Origin: CAWGCA01 sp963820955 | Lineage (GTDB): Bacteria; Pseudomonadota; Gammaproteobacteria; Chromatiales; Chromatiaceae | Reading direction: 5' to 3' | Assembly: GCA_963820955.1 (NCBI GenBank) | Contig: CAWGCA010000012.1 | Coordinates: 1-54,197, forward strand | Length of the DNA: 54,197 bases | Shown: positions 9,637-17,282 of the stretch, one piece after another | How positions within the stretch are numbered: the first letter of the stretch is position 1 | Layout of the letters: the number at the start of each line of letters is the position of its first letter | Notes under the pieces: generated by a model | Told to the model about the DNA's origin: nothing | The model's input: only the letters and a program-made list of their open reading frames with translations | Database searches by the model: none | Position numbers and translations under genes: made by a program

Positions 9637-10346
9637 GGCCCAGCGGACGCCAGCCCGATCAAATGCGCCACGTCGCCTTTACCCGTCACTACACACGGCA
9701 TGCGGAGGGGTCGGTACTGGTGGAATTCGGGGAGACCCGGGTGATCTGTACCGCCAGTGTGGAGGGACGGGTACCCCGCTTCCTCAAGGGCCATGGCCAG
9801 GGCTGGGTTACCGCTGAATACGGCATGCTGCCCCGCTCCACCAGCGAACGGATGGGGCGTGAGGCAAGCCGGGGGAAACAAGGCGGACGTACCCTTGAAA
9901 TCCAGCGGCTGATCGGACGCTCGCTGAGGGCAGTGGTCGACCTGCAGGCCCTGGGAGAGTGCACCATAACCCTCGATTGCGACGTCATCCAGGCCGACGG
10001 CGGCACCCGCACCGCCTCCATCTCCGGGGCCTACGTCGCCCTCAGCGATGCGATCAGTCGATTGCTGGAGGAGGGAAAGCTGGAGCGCAACCCGATCCAC
10101 GGCATGCTGGCCTCGGTCTCGGTCGGCATCTATGAGGGTACGCCGGTCCTGGACCTGGACTATGCGGAGGACTCCAATGCCGAGACAGACATGAATCTGG
10201 TGATGAACGACGCCGGTGCCTTTATCGAGATTCAGGGGACTGCCGAGGGACACGCCTTCCGCATGGATGAACTGCAGGCCATGCTGGCCCTGGGGCAAAA
10301 AGGGGTCGATGAAATCATGGAGGCCCAAAGACGGTCACTGCTGTAG
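9633..10346 (+). CDS. rph: Ribonuclease PH
   Basis: Phosphorolytic 3'-5' exoribonuclease that trims tRNA 3' ends, using inorganic phosphate and releasing nucleoside diphosphates. It has 237 residues with the family blocks MRPSGRQPDQMR, EGSVLVEFGETRVICTA, GWVTAEYGMLPRST, RGKQGGRTLEIQRLIGRSLR and the active-site CDVIQADGGTRTA. Length and start are standard. In many gammaproteobacteria rph is followed by rdgB; here rdgB lies 17 kb away (27123) and rph instead closes the kinase/phosphatase unit. It converges with the HDOD gene with a 6-nt gap. Confidence 0.97.
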   Translation: MRPSGRQPDQMRHVAFTRHYTRHAEGSVLVEFGETRVICTASVEGRVPRFLKGHGQGWVTAEYGMLPRSTSERMGREASRGKQGGRTLEIQRLIGRSLRAVVDLQALGECTITLDCDVIQADGGTRTASISGAYVALSDAISRLLEEGKLERNPIHGMLASVSVGIYEGTPVLDLDYAEDSNAETDMNLVMNDAGAFIEIQGTAEGHAFRMDELQAMLALGQKGVDEIMEAQRRSLL

Positions 10347-10352
10347 TCCTTG

Positions 10353-11216
10353 TTACCCATTGGCTGCCCGAGGCCGCGGTAGAAAAAAATCGAGCACCCG
10401 GCCCACCTCCGCCTCCGCTTCGGCCTGCACCGACAGGCACTGCGGCAGGGAGAGCCGGGTGATATTCCAACTCTCGGCATGAGGCTGCAGCGCCCCGCTT
10501 CCGAACTCCTGCCCACTTTCTGCCGCTGCGACCAGCAGGCCAGAGATATGGACCAGACAGGTTTCCAGGGGGAACTCCAGCGCACGAAGCGGCTCCACAT
10601 GAAATTCTGTTGCCTCGCGCAGACTGCCAGGAAGCTGCCACTGGCGAATCAGGACGCCGCCAACCCGTGCGTAGTCTATCCCGATCAACTCCCGCTCGAT
10701 CAGAAACAGTGGCTGATCTCTTTGCTCTGCCACCAGGATCGCCTGCTGGCACGGCTCCGGGACCGTCTGATACATGATCAGGTGACCAATGTCCCGCAAC
10801 AGTCCGGCGACGAACAGGCGTTCGCTGTCCAGCACATGGCACTCCTTGGCCAATCGCCGCGAGACAAGACCGCAGAACACACTGCGTCTCCAAAACCTGG
10901 ACATATCCATGGTTTCAATGGACATCCCGGCGAACGAATAGGCAACTGAGGTAGCCAGCGCAAGGTCATGGACCTGCTGGGTACCGAGCATGCTGACGGC
11001 GCGAAATACCGTCTCGATCTTGGCTGTGAGACCAAAATAGGGGCTGTTCACCAGACGCAGCAGGCGAGCAGTCAAGGCCGGGTCCTGACCGATGACCAAG
11101 GCGACGTCCGCCATCGAGTAATCCGGCTCTGCCAGGAGTGTTTTCAGCCGCAGGTAGACCCCTGGCAGAGAGATCAGTTTTGCGCTCGCGGTGACCTGCT
11201 CCCAAACCGTTGTCAT
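10353..11216 (-). CDS. HDOD domain protein
   Basis: HDOD domains are HD-related, usually non-catalytic regulatory modules in signalling proteins. The 287-residue protein begins with a typical HDOD core: LISLPGVYLRLKTLL, DVALVIGQDPALTARLLRLVNSPYFG and IETVFRAVSMLGTQQVHDLAL. A helical C-terminal half follows (RFWRRSVFCGLVSRRLA, ERLFVAGLLRDIGHLIMYQ). It is the last gene of the receptor-kinase-c-di-GMP operon, 49 nt after the GGDEF-EAL gene. Its role is probably output or scaffolding of that pathway (inference). Confidence 0.88.
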   Translation of the reverse strand: MTTVWEQVTASAKLISLPGVYLRLKTLLAEPDYSMADVALVIGQDPALTARLLRLVNSPYFGLTAKIETVFRAVSMLGTQQVHDLALATSVAYSFAGMSIETMDMSRFWRRSVFCGLVSRRLAKECHVLDSERLFVAGLLRDIGHLIMYQTVPEPCQQAILVAEQRDQPLFLIERELIGIDYARVGGVLIRQWQLPGSLREATEFHVEPLRALEFPLETCLVHISGLLVAAAESGQEFGSGALQPHAESWNITRLSLPQCLSVQAEAEAEVGRVLDFFLPRPRAANG

Positions 11217-11265
11217 CTCTTCTCGCCGCTCACTTCAAGCCCCCCCCGGATCGGCAGCGTGGCCA

Positions 11266-13458
11266 TCAGCAATCGTGCGCACGGGACAATCCAGGTTCTA
11301 ACACCTCGGACGAGGGCATGGATTCCTCATCGCTCAGCCGCTCAGCCCTTAGCAACTGCTCCATCTGTTCGGCAGGCACCGGGCGACTGACCAGGTATCC
11401 CTGCATCTGATCACAACCGTGCCGGCGCAGAAACTGCAACTGCTCTTCGGTCTCCACCCCCTCGGCAATCGATGTCAGGTTCAGACCACGTGCCAGGGCG
11501 ATGATCGCTTTGATGATGGTTGCGTCGTTGATGTCGGTGGTGATGTCCTTCACAAAGCTTCGGTCAATCTTGACGATATCCAGTGGAAAACGCTTCAGAT
11601 AGGCCATGGACGAGTAGCCGGTGCCGAAATCGTCCACTGAAAGTATGATACCCATCGTCTTGAGTTGGTTTAAGACACTTATCGTCTCCTCCACGTTCTC
11701 CATGATGACGCTTTCGGTCAACTCCAACTCCAGAAACCGGGCATCCAGCCCGGTCTCATCCAACACCTTGCCTACCATCTCGACCAAGCCCCCGCGGCGG
11801 AATTGATGGCTGGACAGATTGACCGCCATGTCCACCGTCACCAACCCGGCCTGGCGCCAGGTTTGCGCCCTGTTGCAGGCGTTGTACATCACCCACTCTC
11901 CAATCGGAACAATCAGGCCGGTCTCTTCGGCAACCGGGATGAATTTAGCGGGTGCGACCTGCCCCATATCCGGATTGTTCCAACGCAGCAATGCCTCGAT
12001 GCCGATGATCCTTCCGGTCTCGATCTCAACTTTCGGCTGGTAGTGCAGCGTGAGTTCATCTCTTTCCAACGCCCGTTTCAGTTTGCCCTCCATGCTGAGC
12101 CGCAATTGCACCCGCTCGTCCATATGCCTGGCATAGAAGCGAAAACTGTTTCTGCCCCCCTGTTTGGCGTGATACATGGCGATGTCTGCGTTTTTCAAAA
12201 GGATCTCCACACTGTCGCCATCGTCAGGATAGATGGCAATGCCCATACTGCCGGTGACAAAAAACTCCTTGCCCTGAATCTTCATCGGGCGGCGCAGCTG
12301 TTCCAGTACCCGTCCGGCCACCCGCGCCGCCACCTCAACCTCGTGCAGATCGGGCAACAGGACAGTAAATTCGTCGCCACCCAGGCGGGACAGGGAGGCC
12401 TTGTGAGGGTCTTCCGTCTGGGCCTTGGCCACCAGATCCGAGGCCCGAATGCTGTGACTCAGATAACTGGCGATCTCGCACAAGAGTTCATCGCCCGCAT
12501 CATGTCCGAGGGTATCGTTGATATATTTGAACTCGTCGAGATCGAGAAAGATCAGCGCCATCTTCTGGCCGTTACGCTTGGCACTGCGCAAGGCCCGCTC
12601 TGCGCGTTCGCGGAACAGGTCCCGGTTGGGCAGACCGGTCAGGCTGTCGTAGAAGGCCAGCTGATGTATCTGCTGTTCCGTCCGTTTGCGATCCGATACG
12701 TCCTGGACGGTGCCAATCATCCGTAGCGGTACGTCATTGCTGCCGAACACCACTTCTGCCTGCTGTTCGACCGTGACTTCACCCCCGTCCCGTCCAATTA
12801 TCCGGTGTTCAACCAGGTAGGGCGCCTTGTTGCTCAATGCGTCGTCAATCGCCAGGGTGACCAGTTGCCGGTCATCGGGATGGACAAAGTTCAGAAACGA
12901 TTGTAAAGAGGGACCCAATGCATCGGGTTCGATACCGAAGAGGCGATAGATCTCGTCCGACCAACGGACCCGGTCCCGCACGATATCCCAATCCCAGTTG
13001 CCCAGGCGGGCGACCCGTTGCGCCTGCATCAGGCGGGATTCGCTCTGCCGCAGCGCCTGAATCGCATCCCCGGCCCGCAGCAGATAACGCACTCGATGGC
13101 TAAGGATCGCCCAGACCACGGGCTTGGTTATGAAGTCGGTAGCACCGGACTCATAAGATCGTTCAATCGAATCTATGTCCTCCAGGCCGGTTACCATCAC
13201 GATGGGTACCTCGCCGCCGTCCACCATCTGCCGGATACGGGCACAGACGGCAAAACCGTCCATCTTTGGCATTCTGACGTCCAGCAGTATCAGGTCCGGC
13301 CGACTTTTCTCATAAGCCGCCAGGGCCTCGGCCCCGTCCTCCGCCTCTATCACATCGAAACCGGCCTGTTTCAGGGCCTGTCCGGTCAGCAGGCGCTGGG
13401 TAGCCTCGTCATCGGCAACGAGGATCAGTCCCTGCCTTTGTTCGGTCGCCTCAGCCAT
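11266..13458 (-). CDS. Response regulator REC-PAS-GGDEF-EAL, c-di-GMP turnover
   Basis: 730 residues. It opens with a receiver domain (ILVADDEATQ at about 12-21, phospho-acceptor Asp in LILLDVRMPKMDG around 58). Next come a PAS domain (about 150-260), a GGDEF domain with intact RLGGDEF and an EAL domain with EALLRW, plus conserved downstream residues (DDFGTGYSSMAYL). Both catalytic signatures are intact, so it may make or break c-di-GMP. The receiver probably takes phosphate from the hybrid kinase encoded just upstream, whose stop it overlaps by 8 nt. A PilZ protein gene lies at 27991, a possible but unlinked c-di-GMP effector. Confidence 0.93.
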   Translation of the reverse strand: MAEATEQRQGLILVADDEATQRLLTGQALKQAGFDVIEAEDGAEALAAYEKSRPDLILLDVRMPKMDGFAVCARIRQMVDGGEVPIVMVTGLEDIDSIERSYESGATDFITKPVVWAILSHRVRYLLRAGDAIQALRQSESRLMQAQRVARLGNWDWDIVRDRVRWSDEIYRLFGIEPDALGPSLQSFLNFVHPDDRQLVTLAIDDALSNKAPYLVEHRIIGRDGGEVTVEQQAEVVFGSNDVPLRMIGTVQDVSDRKRTEQQIHQLAFYDSLTGLPNRDLFRERAERALRSAKRNGQKMALIFLDLDEFKYINDTLGHDAGDELLCEIASYLSHSIRASDLVAKAQTEDPHKASLSRLGGDEFTVLLPDLHEVEVAARVAGRVLEQLRRPMKIQGKEFFVTGSMGIAIYPDDGDSVEILLKNADIAMYHAKQGGRNSFRFYARHMDERVQLRLSMEGKLKRALERDELTLHYQPKVEIETGRIIGIEALLRWNNPDMGQVAPAKFIPVAEETGLIVPIGEWVMYNACNRAQTWRQAGLVTVDMAVNLSSHQFRRGGLVEMVGKVLDETGLDARFLELELTESVIMENVEETISVLNQLKTMGIILSVDDFGTGYSSMAYLKRFPLDIVKIDRSFVKDITTDINDATIIKAIIALARGLNLTSIAEGVETEEQLQFLRRHGCDQMQGYLVSRPVPAEQMEQLLRAERLSDEESMPSSEVLEPGLSRAHDC

Positions 13459-14428
13459 GACCCATCTGGTCCAGTTCCCTCAACAGGCCCGACTGGGCAG
13501 AGGAATACTCAGTGCTAATCTGCTCCACCAGTCCGGTGATGGTGTCGACAGCCCCCTCTTTTCCCCGCTGCTCCAGCTCCCTGCAGAGGGCAGCCAGCCT
13601 TCTGGCACCCAGATTCGCGCTGCTCGACTTGAGGCTGTGAGCGGTTTCGCTGATGGCGGCGATATCACCCTGTTCCAGTGATCGATGCAGGGTCTCGATC
13701 ATATCAGGGGAATTTTCCAGATACAGACCGATCACCTTGGCAAGGATACTGGGGGCATTGGGCTGCTGCAGGGAACGGATGCTGTCCAGTGCCCCCTGGT
13801 CCAAAACGGGATCCTCCTCATCCTCTATCACCGCTTCCAGCACCGCCTCGAACCCGGCGGCCGACCGCTCGCCCCGCGGTAACCACTGGTCAAGCAGTTG
13901 CGCCAGCTGCTGCTGGGTAAAGGGCTTGCTAAGGTAGCCATCCATACCATAGACCTTACACTGCTGCTGAATCCCCTTCTGTACATCCGCGGTCAGTGCA
14001 ATAATCGGCACGCGCCGGCCCTCTGCGTCATTGCCCTCCAGCTTGCGGATCTCTCTGGAGGCGGTGCGCCCATCCATCTCAGGCATGTGGCAGTCCATCA
14101 GCACCAGCTCGTAGCCGCCCGAGGACATGGCCTCCAGCGCCTCACGCCCGTTCGACGCCACATCCACGCGGCAACCGAGCAGCTCGAGCATGTTGCGGGC
14201 CACCTCCTGGTTCACCTGGTTATCCTCGGCCAGCAGAATCCGGCCGTTAAAAACCATCGACTGAGCCGGCTCCGCAACTTCGGGCGTCATAGCATCGGTC
14301 TCAACCAGGACCCCCTTCAGGCACTCGTAGAGTGCTGCCTGCCTGACCGGCTTGTTCAAGTAGCGATCTATACCCTGTTGAACTGCCCTGGCCGCCTCCT
14401 CGTCAAACGCGGCGGAACTGAGCATCAC
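13451..14428 (-). CDS. Hybrid sensor kinase, C-terminal part (REC2-Hpt) after a frameshift
   Basis: This frame continues the kinase at 14403-16301 after a 1-nt shift. It begins inside the end of receiver 1 (VMLSSAAFDEEAARAV, with the conserved KPV near residue 27). It holds a complete receiver 2 (ILLAEDNQVNQ, acceptor Asp in LVLMDCHMPEMDG) and a C-terminal Hpt domain with the phospho-His motif AHSLKSSSANLGA. As a separate protein it would start in the middle of a domain, so it is almost certainly the tail of one BarA/TorS-like phosphorelay kinase. It overlaps the next gene by 8 nt. Confidence 0.85.
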   Translation of the reverse strand: MMLSSAAFDEEAARAVQQGIDRYLNKPVRQAALYECLKGVLVETDAMTPEVAEPAQSMVFNGRILLAEDNQVNQEVARNMLELLGCRVDVASNGREALEAMSSGGYELVLMDCHMPEMDGRTASREIRKLEGNDAEGRRVPIIALTADVQKGIQQQCKVYGMDGYLSKPFTQQQLAQLLDQWLPRGERSAAGFEAVLEAVIEDEEDPVLDQGALDSIRSLQQPNAPSILAKVIGLYLENSPDMIETLHRSLEQGDIAAISETAHSLKSSSANLGARRLAALCRELEQRGKEGAVDTITGLVEQISTEYSSAQSGLLRELDQMGHG

Positions 14429-16301
14429 CTGACGGAGCTCTGGGAATAGCTGGATCCTGGTGGATTCGCCTTGCCAGCTCGATGCCGTCCATCTCGGGCA
14501 TGTGCCAGTCCAGCAGTACTATGTCGTAGGGCTCATCTCTCCCTGCAGCCAGGCGCAGCATGTCCAGGGCCTGAGCACCGTTCTCCGCACTGTCATGGGG
14601 CATATCCCAGGCGATCGCCTGATTGTGCAGGATCTCCCGATTGGTGGCGTTGTCGTCCACGATCAATAAACGGATACCACGCAGGTCGTTGCGTTTGCAC
14701 TCACGCTCGACCAATATCTCGGAACGGGCCAGGGGCATGCTGAACCAGAAGGTAGAGCCCTTCCCAAGCTCACTCTCCACCCCCATCTCACCCCCCATCA
14801 GCCCCACCAGCTGAGAGGAGATGGCCAGACCCAGTCCGGTACCGCCGTAGCGGCGGGTCGTGGAGCTGTCCGCCTGGGAGAATGATTCGAAGATCCGAAG
14901 CTGCTGCTGGGGCGAGATGCCGATACCTGTGTCGATGATCTCAAACCGTATCCGCACCTCCCGCTCGGACAGGGAGAGCAACGCCAGACGCACTATCACT
15001 TCGCCGGTTTCGGTGAACTTGATGGCGTTGCCGATCAGATTGACCAGCACCTGCCGCAACCGGGTCTCGTCGCCTTGTACCGTCACCGGCAGGTCGAGAG
15101 GCAACACAGGGGTCAACTCCAGCCCCTTGCGATGGGCCCTGTCTGCCAAAAGTTCCGCCGTCTCGTCCACCAGGTTACGCAGGTTGAAGTCTTTCTGCTC
15201 CAGCTCCAGCCTGCCGGCCTCGATCTTGGAGAAATCCAGGATGTCGTTGATGATCACCAACAACGTATCCCCCGAACGCTGGATGGTCTCGGCGAATCTG
15301 CGCTGACGTTCACCGAGCTCTGTGCCCAGCAGCAGCTCGGTCATCCCCAGTACGCCGTTCATGGGCGTGCGAATCTCGTGGCTCATAGTGGCGAGAAACT
15401 CGCTCTTGGCCCGACTCGCCTCCTCCGCCGCCTCTTTCGCCTGCAGCAGGTCGGCGGTCCGCTCCTCCACCTTTCGCTCTAGGTTGGCCTGGTGGTCCCT
15501 CACCTCCTGGCGGGCGATCCCCAGGCTTTCGGTCATGTGATTGAAACTGCGGGCCATCTCGGTCAGCTCATCGTTGCCCACCACCGGGATATGCTGTTCC
15601 AGTCTGCCGTCCGCGACATTCCGTGTAGCCTGTACCAACTGCTGGAGCGGCAAGGTGAGCCGACGGGTCAACCAGGCAATCAGCCCCAGGCTCAGCACCG
15701 CTACAATACTGGTGACCGAAACGATCCAGTCCAGATAACCGCTGATTTCCCCCAGCATCTCTTTCTGGCTCAACACGATCCGTAGCCAGCCGATCACCTC
15801 AGTCTGTTTCGGCCGATCCCCATCCAGCCCCAGTTCGTCATCCAGCATCGGCGAGTCCTGGCGGCTGACAACCGGGGTCAGGATGTCGATATAGCCTGGC
15901 GCCTGTGGGGAACTGACGAATTCACTGACCAGGGGGTCAGTACCAACCAGCCCGGCGGGCATCGCCGAGACCGACGGCACTTCCAGCAGAGATTCGAATC
16001 GCTCTTCCTGGATGATGTTGCGATCCGCACCCATGAACGCCAGATAGACGATCTCGTCATCCCGGGCGCCCTGGCTGATCCGGCGCAGGGCCTCCCGGTC
16101 CTCGGTGTAGATGCCGTATTCACTGATCTCCGCCACCAGCTTGGATACATCCATGCCATGATGCAGCAGCGCCTGGTAGCGGTCGCTGCGTTGCTGCTGC
16201 ATGACCAGCGAGGCAATGGCCACGGCGGTCAACAGCACCAGGGCCATGGTCAGCAGATTGAACTTGGTCGCGATACGAAATTTGGGCCTGCTGAAAATCA
16301 T
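14403..16301 (-). CDS. Hybrid sensor histidine kinase, N-terminal part (sensor-HAMP-HisKA-HATPase-REC1)
   Basis: Inner-membrane sensor kinase. TM1 lies around residues 14-34, with a periplasmic sensor domain of about 150 residues. TM2 (VSVTSIVAVLSLGLIAWL) and a HAMP domain follow. The HisKA box is ATMSHEIRTPMNGVLGMTE, and the HATPase has N (NLIGNAIKFTE), G1 (DTGIGIS) and G2 (GGTGLGLAIS) boxes. Receiver 1 starts with LLIVDDNATNRE and has LLDWHMPEMDG, then runs out of frame. The frame closes at 14403 after a spurious tail (PRAPSGDAQFRRV). Removing one base from the GGG at 14442-14444 rejoins it to 13451-14428 and restores PELRQVMLSS. Start chosen at 16301 (MIFSRPK), 10 nt after the upstream stop. 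Confidence 0.88.
   Translation of the reverse strand: MIFSRPKFRIATKFNLLTMALVLLTAVAIASLVMQQQRSDRYQALLHHGMDVSKLVAEISEYGIYTEDREALRRISQGARDDEIVYLAFMGADRNIIQEERFESLLEVPSVSAMPAGLVGTDPLVSEFVSSPQAPGYIDILTPVVSRQDSPMLDDELGLDGDRPKQTEVIGWLRIVLSQKEMLGEISGYLDWIVSVTSIVAVLSLGLIAWLTRRLTLPLQQLVQATRNVADGRLEQHIPVVGNDELTEMARSFNHMTESLGIARQEVRDHQANLERKVEERTADLLQAKEAAEEASRAKSEFLATMSHEIRTPMNGVLGMTELLLGTELGERQRRFAETIQRSGDTLLVIINDILDFSKIEAGRLELEQKDFNLRNLVDETAELLADRAHRKGLELTPVLPLDLPVTVQGDETRLRQVLVNLIGNAIKFTETGEVIVRLALLSLSEREVRIRFEIIDTGIGISPQQQLRIFESFSQADSSTTRRYGGTGLGLAISSQLVGLMGGEMGVESELGKGSTFWFSMPLARSEILVERECKRNDLRGIRLLIVDDNATNREILHNQAIAWDMPHDSAENGAQALDMLRLAAGRDEPYDIVLLDWHMPEMDGIELARRIHQDPAIPRAPSGDAQFRRV
14442..14444 (-). 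other. Frameshift site in the hybrid kinase
   Basis: A CCC run on the coding strand (GGG on plus) is where the frame changes. With CC the protein reads on through receiver 1 into receiver 2 and Hpt, giving one protein of about 949 residues. It is either a sequencing error in a homopolymer, a recent mutation or, least likely, a programmed shift. Confidence 0.8.
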
Positions 16302-16311
16302 GACAGTTCTC

Positions 16312-17265
16312 TCATTTGTAAACCTTGACGGCACCCGCCACCAGTTGGTCACCGATCTCCCTCTTCATGTGGCGGGCCGTCTTCAAATTCAGTGAGTAGA
16401 CTACTTGAACCGGCGTCTCCGGCGCGACTTTGCCGGCCGAGACCCCGGTCAGCAGCCGGCGGGCGATAACCCCATTCTGCCGCCCCAGATCCTGGTAATC
16501 CCGGTCCAACGCATAAAAGGCACCGGCCTTGACCCAGGAGCGGGAGAGCCCGACCACCGGAATCTTGTTACGGAAGGATGAAAGCAGGACCTGCTTGAGG
16601 GTCTGGCTGGAATAAACGGTGTTATCCGATATAGCCCAGAGCACATCGGCCTCCCGGGCCAGCCTTTTGAGCCCCCCGGGGAGTTCTTTGGCACTGTTTA
16701 CCGGTATCGGCAACAGGGTCAGCCCCTCTGCTTCCGCCGCGCGACGGGCTGCATCCACCCAGGCCTGATTCTGTGCCGGGTCGTAGAGAACGCCGATCCT
16801 GCCAGCACTCGGCAGTATCCGGCGCATCCAGTCAAGCTGGGCCTTCGCCGGGAACTCCAGTGCAACGCCGGTAACATTGGGGAGGGCCTGGAGTTGCGCC
16901 AGGGGCAACACCATGGTGGCGACCACCGGGCGATCGGGAAACCGCTCGGACGCCAGTTGAGTGGCCCTGGAGCCCAGGGCAAACACCAGATCCATCCCCT
17001 GCCCACGCAAGGACTCCAGCTGTTCCTGCTTGGCGCTGTCCTCTTCCAGGGTGACCGAGACAAACTTTACGTCGCCCGGTTCGGCCCGCAGAGTGGCCTT
17101 GAAGGATTCGGCTACCTGGCGATAGACCGCGCTGTCGTGGCCACTCAGCACCAGCACCGAATGTTCCCCCAGCGCAGGGGCGGACTGCCCGCCGGCGAAT
17201 GCCGTCAGCAACAGCAGCCAAAGGATATACGCCACTCGCATCCGGGCTGAATAGAAACGCGCCAT
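16312..17265 (-). CDS. Periplasmic ABC-type substrate-binding protein
   Basis: 317 residues with an N-terminal hydrophobic signal (ILWLLLLTAFAGGQSA). The fold is like the ABC substrate-binding family related to TrpX/YrhM-type proteins (DUF534-like): VLVLSGHDSAVYRQVAESF at the start, LVFALGSRATQLASERFPDRPVVATMV in lobe 1 and RIGVLYDPAQN in the hinge region. No permease or ATPase gene is nearby. It lies between a TonB-dependent receptor and a hybrid kinase, so it may present a ligand to the kinase sensor domain rather than serve transport (inference). Met9 (MRVAYIL) is an alternative start. Confidence 0.82.
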   Translation of the reverse strand: MARFYSARMRVAYILWLLLLTAFAGGQSAPALGEHSVLVLSGHDSAVYRQVAESFKATLRAEPGDVKFVSVTLEEDSAKQEQLESLRGQGMDLVFALGSRATQLASERFPDRPVVATMVLPLAQLQALPNVTGVALEFPAKAQLDWMRRILPSAGRIGVLYDPAQNQAWVDAARRAAEAEGLTLLPIPVNSAKELPGGLKRLAREADVLWAISDNTVYSSQTLKQVLLSSFRNKIPVVGLSRSWVKAGAFYALDRDYQDLGRQNGVIARRLLTGVSAGKVAPETPVQVVYSLNLKTARHMKREIGDQLVAGAVKVYK

Positions 17266-17282
17266 CGACCTCGTCTCAGTGA

